Source: Spiroplasma eriocheiris (lineage in GTDB: Bacteria > Bacillota_I > Bacilli_A > Mycoplasmatales > Mycoplasmataceae). From it: a stretch of 64,000 bases of DNA. The stretch's first letter is position 1, and every line of letters starts with the position of its first letter. A model generated the notes under the pieces. The model was given only the letters and a program-made list of their open reading frames with translations, did not search any database and had not been told where the DNA came from. Shown here one piece after another: positions 20,113 through 36,000 of this stretch. The translations under genes and the position numbers were made by a program. Where the stretch lies: positions 62,001 through 126,000 of the forward strand of contig NZ_CP011856.1 in the NCBI RefSeq assembly GCF_001029265.1, written 5' to 3'.

Positions 20113-20141
20113 TTGACTTTTTTACAAAACCAATATAAAAT
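20113..20141 (+). promoter_or_regulatory. rpoBC promoter
   Basis: TTGACT (20113-20118), 17-base spacer, TAAAAT (20136-20141), about 50 bases before rpoB. It is the only visible promoter for rpoB-rpoC, since rplJL is not upstream. Confidence 0.6.
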
Positions 20142-20189
20142 TTATAAGCATGTATTGTGAAAATTTTGAAAAGTGAGGTTTAGAAATTA

Positions 20190-23100
20190 ATGGCATTAAA
20201 AGAAAAAGAATTTGGGCATTACGCTAAAAGAATTGATTATACAAAAGTAAGTGGGAATTTGGACCTGCCTAACTTAATTGAAATTCAAACTGAGACGTAT
20301 GATTGATTTAAAAAACAAGGAATTAGCCAAGTGTTCGAAGAAGTATTTCCAATTGTTGGGCATGAAGGAAATGTTGTTTTAGAAATGTTAGATTGAGAAT
20401 TTAGAGAACCACGACGAACAATTCCCCAAGCTAAAGAAGAATCTAAGATTTATGAAGCACCAATTTATTCAAATTTAAAACTAACAATTAATTCAAAAGA
20501 TTTAGAAATTGAAAAAGGAATTATTAAAGGTGACGCTGAATTAATTAAGTCATGAATTGAAGAGAAAATCGGGCATAATATTACTATTTTGAAAAAAACA
20601 GCTGATGTTGTGTATTTCGACATCCATTCAGGTGATGAAGAAGCAACTTGCATTGCAACAATTAAAGAACGCACAGATTTAAAATTAGTCATTGAAATCA
20701 CAATTGAAAAAATTGGTGAAGTTTTTTTTGGTGATTTTCCGTTAATGACTGGAAAAGGAACTTTTATTGTTAATGGTTCAGAAAAAGTTGTTGTTTCACA
20801 ATTAGTCCGTTCCCCAGGGGCTTATTATAAGAAAGATTTTAACCGTAAAACCGGAGAAAACATTTACTATGTTGATTTAATTCCGTCTCGGGGAACATGG
20901 TTGGAATTTGAATCAGATATGAAAAAAATTAAGGCCGGGAAAGAAGAACGTTTTGATACTGTTTATTATGTCAAAATTGATAAATCAAGAAAAGTTTCGG
21001 TTGCTAGTTTATTTACAGCCTTAGGAGTAACTAGAGAAACTGTTTTTGATATTTTTGGTGATAATAAATATGTTGGAAACACTTATGATTTAGAACAATA
21101 TAGTGGTGATATTAACTATGATCAGCAAGTAGCAGTCCAAGAAATTTATAAAAAAATCCGTGCGGGAGAAACTGCCACTCCTGATGGAGCTACTAAATAT
21201 TTATATGGATTATTATTTGATAAACGTAAATATGATTTAACAAAAGCCGGAAGATTCAAATTAATTCAAAAATTATCAGTTGAAAACCGAATTTATAATA
21301 AGGTTTTAGCAGAAGATATTAAAGATGTTAATGGTAAAGTAATTTTTAGTGAAGGAACTTTATTTGATAAAGAAAATGTTAATAAATTAAAAGAGGTTTT
21401 AAAAGCGGGGGCATGTTTAGAAGAAGTTTACTTTAATACTGAAATTCCAGGGAATAATAGAATCCAAAAAATTAAAGTATATGTGGATAACGAATTAAGA
21501 AATCAAGTTGAAAATATTATTGGAATTGATCCGAATGCAACAGATGAATTTGTGACGGTACCAGATATTTTAGCAACTTTCTCATATTTATTAAACTTAA
21601 AACATGATATTGGAGAAGTTGATGATATTGATCACTTAGGAAATCGTCGGGTTCGGACAATTGGAGAGTTACTACAAAACCAATTTCGAATTGGGCTTTT
21701 AAGAATTGAAAAAAATGTTAAAGAAAAAATGTCAACTTCAAATATTTTCAAAATGAAGCCATCAAATATTATTAATAATAAGCCTTTATCAGCAATTATT
21801 GGTGAGTTTTTTAACTTGTCACAGTTGTCACAGTTTATGGACCAAACTAACCCCTTAGCAGAGTTAACAAACAAGCGCCGGTTAACAGCCTTAGGACCAG
21901 GTGGGTTATCACGTGAACGTGCTGGTTTAGAAGTACGGGATGTTCACTACTCACACTATGGAAGAATTTGTCCAATTGAAACTCCAGAAGGACCTAACAT
22001 TGGATTAATTAATAACTTAGCAACTTACGCAAAAATTAATTCATTTGGTTTTATTGAAACACCATATCGTAAAGTAATTGATAATAAAGTTACTAGTCAA
22101 AATGATTATTTAACCGCTGATGAAGAAAAAAATTATGTGGTGGCGCAAGCTAACATTCGTTTAAGTGATAAAGGTGAAATTTTAGACGACCAAGTAATTG
22201 CTCGGTTTCAAGGCGAAAACATTATTGCATTACGAACTGAAGTTGATTATGTTGACGTGTCACCAAAACAAATTGTTTCAATTGCGACAAGTTGTATTCC
22301 GTTCTTGGAAAATGATGATGCTAACCGGGCATTAATGGGAGCTAACATGCAACGACAAGCAATTCCACTAATTAATCCCCAATCACCATATGTGGGAACC
22401 GGAGTTGAGTATGCGGCTGCGAAAGACTCAGGGTTAGCAATTGTTTCCCAATATGATGGCGTAATTGATTTTGTTGATGCAACAAAAATTATTTTAAAAA
22501 CCAAAGAGGGGTTAAAAACATATAACCTAGATACTTTTGTGCGTAGTAACCAGGGAACTTCATTAACGCATGTTCCGTTAGTTAAACAGGGCCAAAAAGT
22601 TGTGAAAGGGCAAATTTTAGCAGATGGTCCATCAATTGATAAAGGTGAATTAGCCTTAGGACAAAATGTTGTAGTTGCTTTTACAACTTGAAATGGTTAT
22701 AACTATGAGGATGCGATTATTGTTTCTGAACGGTTAGTTGCGGATGATGTTTTTACTTCAATTCATATTGAAGAATATACAATTGAAAGACGCCAAACAA
22801 AACAAGGGGCCGAAGAAATTACGAGAGAAATTCCTAATATTTCTGAAAATGCGCGGAAATTCTTAGATGATGATGGGTTAGTTATTATTGGAACTGAAGT
22901 TAAACCAGGTGATATTTTGGTGGGAAAAGTTACTCCAAAAGGGCAAACTCAACTGTCACCAGAAGATAAGTTATTACAAGCAATTTTTGGTGAAAAATCA
23001 AAAAATGTTAAAGATAATTCTTTACGAGTACCAAATGGTGGGGAAGGAATTGTGCAAGCAATTAAACGATTCCCACGTGAAAAATATGAACTAGCAGCGG

Positions 23101-24080
23101 ATGTGCTAGAAGTTGTTAAAGTTTATATTGTTCAAAAACGTAAAATCCAAGAAGGAGATAAAATGGCTGGTCGTCATGGTAACAAAGGGGTTATTTCAAA
23201 AATCTTACCAATTGAAGATATGCCACATTTAGAAGATGGAACCCCAGTTGATATTATGTTAAACCCATTAGGGGTGCCATCACGGATGAATATTGGGCAG
23301 GTGCTAGAAATTCATTTAGGGATGGCAGCTAAAAAATTAGGACAAAAAGTTTCAACGCCAGTTTTTGATGGAATGACAAATGATGAACTAATTGAGTTAA
23401 TGGATAAAGCAGGGATGAAAAACTTTGGGAAAGAAATTTTAGTTGATGGTCGTACTGGTGAAAAATTTGATAACCCAGTTTCAGTGGGAGTAATGTATAT
23501 GTTAAAACTATCACATATGGTTGATGACAAATTACATGCACGGAATGTTGGCCCATACTCATTAATTACCCAACAACCATTAGGAGGAAAAGCCCAAAAT
23601 GGGGGACAACGTTTTGGAGAGATGGAAGTTTGGGCGTTGGAAGCTTATGGAGCAGCGCATACCTTACGCGAAATTTTAACTATCAAATCTGATGATATTA
23701 AAGGAAGAACCCGTGCTTACGAAGCAATTGTTAAAGATAAGAAAATTCCTGAACCAGGAATTCCTGAATCATTTAATGTTTTAACGCGTGAAATTCAAGG
23801 GTTAGGGTTTAATATTCAGATGATTGATGAAGATGGAAACATCAAAAATATCAATAGTTATGATGATGAAGATAGTTATGTAATTGAAGAATTAACTGAT
23901 ACAACAATTGATGAATTTGAAGATGAGTTTGATATTTCAAACTTTATTCTAAATAACGATAATATTGAAAATGATGAATTTGAATTGGATATTGAAGAAG
24001 ATCCAAATGCAGATGAGGATAGTTATGATGATGGTGACCATAACCCCATTAAACCAGATTATCAAAGTGATGAAGAGTAG
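20190..24080 (+). CDS. rpoB: DNA-directed RNA polymerase subunit beta
   Basis: A 1296-residue beta subunit rebuilt over TGA (Trp) codons at several sites, including 22689-22691. Landmarks: fork and rifampicin region [58 protein letters not shown] and [19 protein letters not shown]. In the rifampicin pocket the residue matching E. coli His526 is Asn (codon AAC 21870-21872, residue 561), a change known to make spiroplasmas and other Mollicutes naturally rifampicin-insensitive. The last 85 residues form a very acidic tail (E/D/N-rich) beyond the usual end. Start ATG 20190 after GTGAGG. It is followed by rpoC after 15 bases containing GGAGG. Confidence 0.98.
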
Positions 24081-24095
24081 GGAGGCAAAGTAAAA

Positions 24096-27851
<3,756 letters not shown>

Positions 27852-27855
27852 GAAT

Positions 27856-27886
27856 AAAAGTTTACAAATTATTGTAAACTTTTTAT
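27856..27886 (+). terminator. Terminator after rpoC
   Basis: Twelve-base-pair stem AAAAGTTTACAA / TTGTAAACTTTT with loop ATTA and a T-rich tail. Confidence 0.85.
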
Positions 27887-27967
27887 TTTATTAAGTTAAG
27901 TAGTAGTAACAGAAATAGTTATTCCATGATTTAAAAAATAAAATTTTAATAAATAATGATGATAATA

Positions 27968-27996
27968 TTGACTATTAATTGAAAAATCGCTATTAT
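27968..27996 (+). promoter_or_regulatory. str operon promoter
   Basis: TTGACT (27968-27973), 17-base spacer, TATTAT (27991-27996), about 55 bases before rpsL. Confidence 0.55.
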
Positions 27997-28051
27997 TATA
28001 TGTGGATTGTATTGTTTGATACACTCGGATATGTGAAAGGAGAACAAGAGG

Positions 28052-28471
28052 ATGCCAACAATTAACCAATTAGTTAGAAAACCACGTAAAGATAAAGTTT
28101 GAAAAACAAAAGCGCCGGCTTTAAACCGTGGGTTGAACTCTTTACAAAAAAAGGTAACTAATACGACATCTCCTCAAAAAAGAGGGGTTTGTACTCGTGT
28201 TGCAACAATGACACCGAAAAAACCTAACTCAGCGTTAAGAAAATATGCTCGTGTTCGTTTAACAAATGGAATGGAAGTTACTGCTTACATTCCTGGTGAA
28301 GGACATAACTTACAAGAACACAGCGTTGTGTTAATTCGTGGTGGTAGGGTCAAAGACTTACCTGGGGTAAGATACCATATCATTCGGGGAACATTGGATA
28401 CTGCTGGTGTTAATAACCGTCAGCAAGGAAGATCACTTTATGGAGCAAAAAAACCTAAAGCAAAATCTTAG
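28052..28471 (+). CDS. rpsL: Ribosomal protein S12
   Basis: A 139-residue S12. The start is ATG 28052 ([13 protein letters not shown]); an early TGA (Trp, DKVWKTKAPAL) hides it from a standard-code scan. The decoding-site loops [15 protein letters not shown] and [14 protein letters not shown] are intact, with the lysines corresponding to E. coli K42 and K87 present, the streptomycin-sensitive state. It is the first gene of the str operon; the ribosome site AAAGGAGAA lies 12 bases upstream. Confidence 0.97.
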
Positions 28472-28516
28472 AATTTAATAGCAAGGAATGATTATTAGTG
28501 GAAGGAGGAAGAAAAA

Positions 28517-28984
<468 letters not shown>

Positions 28985-29014
28985 AAAAGATATAGGTAGA
29001 AAGGAAAATGAGAA

Positions 29015-31099
29015 ATGGCAAGAGAATATTCTCTAGAAAATACGAGAAATATTGGAATTATGGCGCATATTGATGCTGGTAAAACAACAACAACAGAGCG
29101 GATTTTATTCCATACGGGAAAAATTCATAAAATTGGTGAAACCCATGATGGGGCCAGCCAAATGGACTGAATGGCCCAAGAACAAGAAAGAGGTATTACA
29201 ATTACTTCAGCCGCCACAACTGCTTTTTGAAAGCATATGCGGATTAACATCATTGATACCCCTGGCCACGTTGACTTTACAGTTGAAGTTGAAAGGTCAC
29301 TACGGGTATTAGATGGGGCTGTTGCGGTATTAGATGCACAGTCAGGAGTTGAACCCCAAACAGAAACTGTTTGACGTCAAGCGACGACATATAAAGTACC
29401 ACGTATTGTGTTTGTTAACAAAATGGATAAAATTGGTGCTGATTTCCTATATTCAGTAAAAACAATTCATGAACGTTTACAAGGTAATGCTCACCCAGTA
29501 CAATTGCCAATTGGTGCTGAAGACCAGTTTAGTGGTATTATTGATATTATTGAAAGAAAAGCATACCATTATGATGGTCAACCAAATGAAGAAGCGCAAG
29601 AAATTGCAATTCCAGATGATATGAAAGATTTAGTTGAAGAATACCGCACCAAATTAATTGAGGCAGCTGCTAACTTTGATGAAGACCTAATGATGAAATA
29701 TTTAGATGGTCAAGATGTGAGTGTGGCAGATATTAAAGCAGCGGTGCGTAAAGCAACTTTAACTAGTGAATTTTTCCCAGTCTTTTGTGGAAGTGCCTTT
29801 AAAAATAAAGGGGTTAAAGCAATGTTAGATGGCGTAATTGACTACTTACCTTCCCCAGTGGATATTCCCGCAATTAAGGGAGTATTACCAGATGGAAGTG
29901 AAGTGGAAAGACATGCTTCAGATGATGAACCATTCTCAGCATTAGCTTTCAAAATTATGACTGACCCGTTTGTTGGAAAACTAACTTTCTTCCGGGTTTA
30001 TTCCGGAGTCTTAAAAAAAGGAAGTAGTGTTTTAAACTCAACAAAAGATAAGTCAGAACGAATTGGGCGGATTTTACAGATGCATGCTAATAACCGTAAT
30101 GAAATTGAAGAAGTTTATGCGGGAGATATTGCGGCAGCGGTTGGATTAAAATTAACAACAACTGGAGATACTTTATGTGATGAAAAAAATGAAGTAATCT
30201 TAGAATCAATGGTCTTTCCAGAACCAGTTATTAACTTGGCATTAGAACCAAAAACAAAAGCTGACCAAGAAAAAATGAGTTTAGCTTTAGCAAAATTAGC
30301 GGAAGAAGACCCAACTTTTAGAACATGAACCGATGAAGAAACTGGACAAACTATTATTGCGGGAATGGGTGAGTTACACCTTGACATTATTGTTGACCGT
30401 TTAAAACGTGAGTTTAAAGTTGAAGCAAATATTGGAGCACCCCAGGTTTCATATCGTGAAACTTTCAAAGAAACCGCCGAAGTTGAAGGAAAATACATCA
30501 AACAATCTGGAGGTCGGGGACAATATGGGCATGTTTGAATTAAATTTGAACCAAACCATGACAAAGGATTTGAATTTGTGGATGCAATTGTTGGAGGAAA
30601 AATTCCCCGTGAATTTATTGGGTCTGTTAAAAAAGGACTTGAAGATTCAATGCAGACTGGGAAACTAGCGGGTTATCCAATGATTGATATTAAAGCAACT
30701 TTATTTGATGGATCATACCATGATGTCGATTCATCACAAATGGCTTACGAATTTGCCGCTAGTTTAGCGTTACGGGAAGCTTCTAAAAAAGCAAAACCAG
30801 TTATCTTAGAACCAATTATGGCGGTGGAAGTTATTGTTCCCGAAGAATATTACGGGGATGTAATGGGTAACTTATCTTCACGTCGGGGACAAATTGAAGG
30901 AAATGAACAACGGGGAAATGCCCAAGTTGTTAAAGCAAAAGTACCATTATCAGAAATGTTTGGTTATGCAACTGACCTTCGTAGTTTTACCCAAGGGAGA
31001 GGGACCTACACAATGATCTTCTCACACTACCAAGAAGCACCAAAATCAGTTACTGAAGAAATTGTTAAAAAATCAGGAAAAGCCGCACCGGCTGCTTAA
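29015..31099 (+). CDS. fusA: Elongation factor G
   Basis: A 694-residue translocase GTPase, normal length. Start ATG 29015 ([14 protein letters not shown]) after AGAAAGGAAAA. GTPase motifs: [11 protein letters not shown] (P-loop), [11 protein letters not shown] (switch I), DTPGHVDF (switch II), NKMDKIGAD. Domains II-V follow, with [10 protein letters not shown] in domain IV. TGA codons at several places are Trp. Third gene of the str operon, 30 bases after rpsG. tuf follows after 106 bases with its own promoter. Confidence 0.97.
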
Positions 31100-31135
31100 A
31101 AAATACATGGTTAGTCTACCATTTTAAAAAAAGGA

Positions 31136-31164
31136 TTGAAAATATAAATAAATTCTATTAAAAT
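31136..31164 (+). promoter_or_regulatory. tuf promoter
   Basis: TTGAAA (31136-31141), 17-base spacer, TAAAAT (31159-31164) in the fusA-tuf gap, giving tuf independent expression in addition to read-through. Confidence 0.55.
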
Positions 31165-31205
31165 AGTTATGACATTTGTCAATTAATTAGGGAGGAAAAA
31201 ATAAA

Positions 31206-32390
31206 ATGGCAAAACAAAAATTTGACAGAAGTTTACCACACGTAAATGTAGGTACAATTGGACACGTTGACCATGGTAAAACAACTTTAACAGCTGCGAT
31301 TACTACAGTATTAGCTAAAAAAGGATTCGCCGAAGCTAAAGGTTATGATGGAATTGACAACGCCCCAGAAGAAAAAGAACGTGGAATTACAATTAACACA
31401 TCACACGTTGAATACCGTACAGAGAAAAGACACTACGCTCACGTTGACTGTCCAGGTCACGCGGACTACGTTAAAAACATGATTACTGGAGCTGCCCAAA
31501 TGGACGGTGCAATCTTAGTTGTTGCTGCAACTGATGGACCAATGCCTCAAACAAGAGAACATATCTTATTATCAAAACAAGTTGGAGTTCCAAAAATCGT
31601 TGTTTTCTTGAACAAATGTGATATGGTTGATGACGCAGACTTATTAGACTTAGTTGATATGGAAGTTAGAGACTTATTAAGCCAATACGACTTTGATGGT
31701 GATAATGCCCCTGTTATTAAAGGATCAGCATTAGGAGCATTAAACGGTGAACCACAATGAGAAGAAAAAGTAATGGAATTAATGGATGCAGTTGATAATT
31801 ATATCCCAACTCCAGAAAGAGATAAAGATAAACCATTCTTAATGCCAGTTGAAGACGTTTTCACAATTACAGGTCGTGGAACAGTTGCAACTGGACGTGT
31901 TGAACGTGGAGAATTAAAATTAAACGATGAAGTTGAAATTGTTGGAATTAAACCAACTCATAAAACAGTTGTTACAGGAATCGAAATGTTCAGAAAATTA
32001 TTAGACTACGCGGAAGCGGGAGACAACATTGGAGCATTATTACGTGGTGTTGACCGTGATGATATTCAACGGGGACAAGTTTTAGCAAAACCAGGAACTG
32101 TTAAACCACACCAAGAATTTAAAGCTCAAGTTTATGCGTTAACAAAAGAAGAAGGAGGACGTCATACACCATTCTTTGGTCACTACCGTCCACAATTCTA
32201 CTTCCGAACAACTGATGTTACGGGAAGCATTGAATTACCAGCAGGAACAGAAATGGTAATGCCAGGAGACAATGTTGAGTTAACAGTTAAATTAATTAGT
32301 CCAATTGCTGTTGAACAAGGAACTAAATTCTCAATTCGTGAAGGTGGAAGAACAATCGGCGCTGGATCAGTTGTGGAAATTATTAAATAA
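31206..32390 (+). CDS. tuf: Elongation factor Tu
   Basis: A 394-residue EF-Tu, delivering aminoacyl-tRNA to the ribosome. Motifs: [44 protein letters not shown], and the domain III ending SVVEIIK. Only one TGA (Trp, 31758-31760) is used. Codon choice is more C-ending than in neighbours (GAC, AAC, TAC, TTC), as expected of the most highly expressed protein. Start ATG 31206 after GGGAGG. It is followed by a UUCG-loop terminator. Confidence 0.98.
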
Positions 32391-32406
32391 TTGTAAAGAC
32401 ACAATC

Positions 32407-32440
32407 AAATAATAACTTATTCGTAAGTTATTATTTTTTT
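32407..32440 (+). terminator. Terminator after tuf with TTCG tetraloop
   Basis: AAATAATAACTTA / TAAGTTATTATTT stem closed by the stable tetraloop TTCG, followed by T7. Confidence 0.85.
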
Positions 32441-32496
32441 ATTTTAAATATTTAAATTGTCTAAAATTAGTATTAATTGTCACCTCTAAAATATGT

Positions 32497-32582
32497 TATA
32501 TTATAAATGTAAATTAGATATTAATGTTAACAGAGTGCGCAAAGGACCTAACAATCAACGATTATTTGTTAGGTATTTTTTA
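32497..32582 (+). ncRNA. Candidate short transcription unit A (promoter to terminator, no ORF)
   Basis: TTGTCA (32477-32482) lies upstream of TATATT (32497-32502). Five bases later comes the block TGTAAATTAGAT (32508-32519). The unit ends in a hairpin ACCTAACAA..TTGTTAGGT (32546-32574) followed by ATTTTTT. The same -10 box, five-base gap and start block, and nearly the same terminator stem, recur at 42810-42882 (unit B), far away in front of an unrelated gene. A transcript would be about 75 nt. It could be a small RNA or an attenuated leader for the LemA gene 110 bases downstream. No ribosome site is seen for the possible short ATG frame inside. The rest of 32441-32694 is plain AT-rich sequence. 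Confidence 0.45.
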
Positions 32583-32634
32583 TGATTATTTATTCTAATT
32601 TATCTTCATAACAAGAAGATTTACTTAAAAACGC

Positions 32635-32662
32635 TTGTTTTTAGTGGATTTTTAGTTATAAT
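32635..32662 (+). promoter_or_regulatory. Promoter of the LemA-DUF3137 pair
   Basis: TTGTTT (32635-32640), 16-base spacer, TATAAT (32657-32662), 33 bases before the LemA start and after the terminator of unit A. Confidence 0.5.
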
Positions 32663-32694
32663 TCTAATTAAGTCATTTAAAGGAGGTTAATAAG

Positions 32695-33306
32695 ATGGCA
32701 TATAACCCAACAGTCAATAATGTTGAAGAACCAGCAAAAGCAAGTGCTTTTGGGAAGTTTTTTGTATATATTTCATTTATTTTAATTATTCCAATTTTTA
32801 TTTTTATTGGAACAAGAAATAGTTTAATTCGTCAAAAACAACGAATTGAAGAAACAGCATCGGATATTGATGTGCAATTAAAACGAAGAATGGATATGCT
32901 AACAAAATTAGTTGATGCTACAAAGCAATATATGCAATATGAAAAATCAACATTATCAACAATTATTGAATTGAGAAGTCAAACAAGTCCTTTTAAAATG
33001 AAAGATGTTGATCGGATTAACAAAGCTATTAGTGATCAAATGGGGCGCATTAACATGTTAATGGAAAATTACCCTGATTTGAAAGCTAATAATAGTGTAA
33101 TTGAATTACAAACAGGAATTAAAGATTGTGAAGACAACATTGCTGCTGCTCGTAGATTTTATAATTCAGAAGTTCGTGATTTTAACGGAAGAATTAAGAC
33201 CTGACCAACAAATGTATCAGCCGGAACTATTCACGCGCAAACATATTTATATTTTGAAGCAGCTCCTGCTGATCGTCAAGATGTTAAAATTGATTTAGGA
33301 CAATAA
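32695..33306 (+). CDS. LemA family protein
   Basis: A 203-residue protein with a single membrane segment at about residues 22-42 (FFVYISFILIIPIFIFIG). A helical domain typical of LemA follows: RQKQRIEETASDIDVQLKRR, then MLTKLVDATKQYMQYEKSTL, and near the end the conserved pattern ARRFYNSEVRDFNGRIKTWPTN. One TGA (Trp) sits in that last motif. LemA proteins place a four-helix bundle outside or at the membrane; their role is not settled. Start ATG 32695 after AAGGAGG. The next gene, 10 bases downstream, is a DUF3137 protein, a frequent partner of LemA. Confidence 0.9.
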
Positions 33307-33316
33307 TTAACAGCTA

Positions 33317-34369
33317 ATGACAAATAATTTAAATTCAACGATAACTCCGCAGTCACAACGCTGAATTGCCACGGTTACAAATGATGTTAATGATAAATTA
33401 CAACAATTTAGTAACCATAAAATAAGTTTTAAGTATTCTTCAAAAAATTGGCGGGCATTTGCCGCAATTATGTTGAGTGCGGGATTACTCTTCCTTGTCT
33501 TTACAATTTATTTTCTTGCGGCTAGTAAATCCTTGCGCGGTGTTTTTTTGATTGTTGACATTGTTTTCTTAGTGATTGGGGCGTTGCTATTTTTAATTGG
33601 GATTATTTTTTATGTCAAATGATATACATCCCATAATTATGAACAAAAGATTTTAAAAGTTTTAGATTTCCAAAAATATTATCAACTTGCCTTTTTAGAT
33701 GAATTCGCGGGGAAAATCCAGTTAGATGATATTTCGACGAATTTTAAAATTGCTCCTAATGCTTTTGTTCCCCATGAAGGCAAAATTAGAGTGGACCGCG
33801 TTCTTAATTTACAACATCGTAGTTTTCGCTGTTCATTTGGAACTCTAACCCAGGAAATCCGTCGTAGTTATGTTGATAGCCAGGGTCGTCGTACGACATA
33901 TTATTGAAACCGATTCCCTTTTTTAAATAGTATTATTTTAAATAAAAATATTGAAGTCAATGCTATTATTAAACCAGCAAAGTCATTTTTAAAAATTTTT
34001 AAAACTAAGGATAATACTGATTTAGAATCAAGTGAATTTGAAAAAATGTATGCGGTTGATGCTGATGATCAAATTATGATCCGAAAGCTATTAGTCCCCA
34101 AAGTTATTGCTAATTTAATCGATTTGGGTAAGACTGTAAATAATATTCCGCAGATGAATTTTGCCGAAAATTACTTAACCTATGGTTTTGAAAAATTTAG
34201 TGTGGGGGGCTGACAAGACCCAACTGGAGTTTTAGCCGGGATTGATTTAAAAGGTAATTGAGAAGATATCCCTAGTGATATTTGTAACAAAATTATTGCT
34301 GATCTTCAGTATTTCCGTCGGGTATTTGAATGAGTAGTTGCTTACGATTTAATTGGGGAAGATTTATAA
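33317..34369 (+). CDS. DUF3137 domain membrane protein
   Basis: A 350-residue protein that only appears when UGA is read as Trp; six or more TGA codons break it in the standard code. Residues 1-45 are hydrophilic, two membrane segments follow (about 52-75 and 80-105), then a cytoplasmic or external domain. The pattern FGTLTQEIRRSYVDSQGRRT.. then ESSEFEKMYAVDADDQIMIR, RKLLVPKVI and LTYGFEKFSV matches DUF3137 as I know it (..S.eF.k.f.Vys.d...a..lltP..). DUF3137 genes commonly sit beside lemA, as here, where only 10 bases separate them. No catalytic residues are apparent. A terminator follows, shared with the convergent gene. Confidence 0.82.
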
Positions 34370-34370
34370 G

Positions 34371-34402
34371 AATAAAATACTAATCGTATTTTATTTTTTT
34401 AT
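34371..34402. terminator. Bidirectional terminator
   Basis: AATAAAATAC / GTATTTTATT stem with loop TAATC and T run. It overlaps the stop codon of the convergent gene on the reverse strand. Confidence 0.7.
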
Positions 34403-34859
34403 TTAAAATTCTTAAGTTAAAATAACTAAAGCCAAAAATAATTGCAATTGTTCAAAGCATATAACTAACACCAACATACCATTGGTTATGAAGAACTTGC
34501 GAATATGGTTGTTTAGTCGCCATACTAACAGATACTAATGAAATAAAGAAAATTACTAAGGCAATAAAGCAAGTAAAAATATAAATAAAAGCTTTAATTT
34601 TAAAATGTTCTTTTTTTTCATCATAAGCATATGTTTTAACAAAAATAAAAGGATTTTTAATTAATAAGAAATTAATGAACAATAAAATAAGATTTAAAAT
34701 AATGAATATTATTGAATACGTTAGTTTATCAGTGGGACTAATTTTACTAAAAATAAAAGATAATAACACAATAATTAAACTAAGAGCTAAAAAAATAAAT
34801 AATCATAATAGATTAAATTTTATTTTTTTAATAATTAATTTAATGTCCGCAACTTTCAT
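34380..34859 (-). CDS. Membrane protein, 159 aa
   Basis: Reverse-strand gene from ATG at 34859-34857 (ribosome site TAGGTG) to TAG at 34382-34380. TGA (Trp) near residue 19 and again near the end hide the true ends in the standard code. The 159-residue product has four hydrophobic segments at about residues 18-38, 48-70, 88-112 and 130-148. There is a charged loop (YDEKKEHFKIK) between the second and third. It is probably cytoplasmic at both ends. A reverse-strand TATAAT lies at 34913-34908. No family recognised. Confidence 0.75.
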
Positions 34860-35036
34860 ATTACACCTAACTTTTTTTATTAAGTAAATCATAACAAATT
34901 TATGCTCATTATAAAATATTATTAAAATAATAAATCAATACTTTTTTCCGAGTTTATAAAAAAAATAGAATTTTCATTGCTTAATTAAAAAATATGATTT
35001 AAGATATGTATGTAAAAAGGAAAGGATGAAATAAAT

Positions 35037-35945
35037 ATGTATAAAATGATAAAAATAACGCCCTTTTTCTCAGAGCGTTTATGAGGGGGAAGAAAATTAG
35101 AAGAATATGGGTTTAAGTTACCAGCTAATCAACTTATTGGGGAAGCATGAGTAGTTAGTGCGATTGAGAATGGCATGGGATATGTCCAAAGCGGAGAATA
35201 CCAGGGATTATCACTAAAAGAATTATATGAAAAACATCATGATCTTTTTAACGATAATAATTCGCAATTTCCTTTATTATCTAAAATTATTACTGCTAAT
35301 GATTATTTATCAGTTCAAGTTCATCCTGATGATAAATACAGTTTAGCACACAACGGGATTCTAGGAAAACCAGAATGTTGGTATGTCATTGACTGTCCAG
35401 AAGAGGCGGAATTAATTTATGGACACCATGCAAAAACAAAAGCAGAATTAAGTGATTTTGTTAAGAATAAGCAGTGAAATGAATTGTTTGTCAAAGTAAA
35501 AATTAAAAAAGGGGATTTCTTATATGTTCCGCCGGGAAAGATTCATGCCATTACCCCCGGAGTAACTGTTTTTGAACTGCAAAGATCATCAGATGTCACC
35601 TATCGATTTTATGATTTTGATCGGAAAGATAAGGACGGAAATTTACGTCCGTTGCATATTCAAGAATGTTTAGATGTTACCACTGTTCCTGACCCTCAAT
35701 TACCAGTTATTCATAAAGAGCAGGGGCTCTTAATTGATAATGAATATTTCACATTATATTTAATTAAGTCTAATCAACATTTAGAATTGCCAAATATTAA
35801 TTGAGCTCAAGTTACTTTATTAAAAGGTACAGCAGTGATTAATGGTGAAGAATTGCTTCCTGGTGAATCAGCAATTCTAGTAGGTTTCAGTAACAATTTA
35901 ACAATTAAAACTTCGGGTGAGTTGTTATTAAGTTATAAAAAATAA
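35037..35945 (+). CDS. manA: Mannose-6-phosphate isomerase, class I
   Basis: A 302-residue zinc enzyme interconverting mannose 6-phosphate and fructose 6-phosphate. N-terminal TPFFSERLWGGRKLEEYG is the family start; zinc ligands lie in QVHPDD (Gln, His) and KPECWYV (Glu). The fourth, His, is in PPGKIHAITPG. The cupin half and a shorter C-terminal domain complete the B. subtilis-type short form (about 315 residues). TGA codons are Trp. Start ATG 35037 after AAAGGATGAAAT. It probably feeds mannose-derived phosphate into glycolysis beside the fructose PTS gene downstream, from which it is separated by a terminator. Confidence 0.93.
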
Positions 35946-35964
35946 GTGTAAACTTATTTTTTAT
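35937..35964 (+). terminator. Terminator after manA
   Basis: AAAAAATAAGT / ACTTATTTTTT stem with loop GTAA, overlapping the manA stop codon. Confidence 0.75.
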
Positions 35965-36000
35965 TTTTTTCTGAATATTTTTTTTGTTTGGAAAAAACTA

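Noticed and set aside
22888-23094. Forward open frames in other phases inside rpoB, rpsG/fusA and fruA (22888-23094, 29052-29312, 37380-37610)
   Set aside because: They overlap conserved coding sequence in the true frame; no independent evidence.
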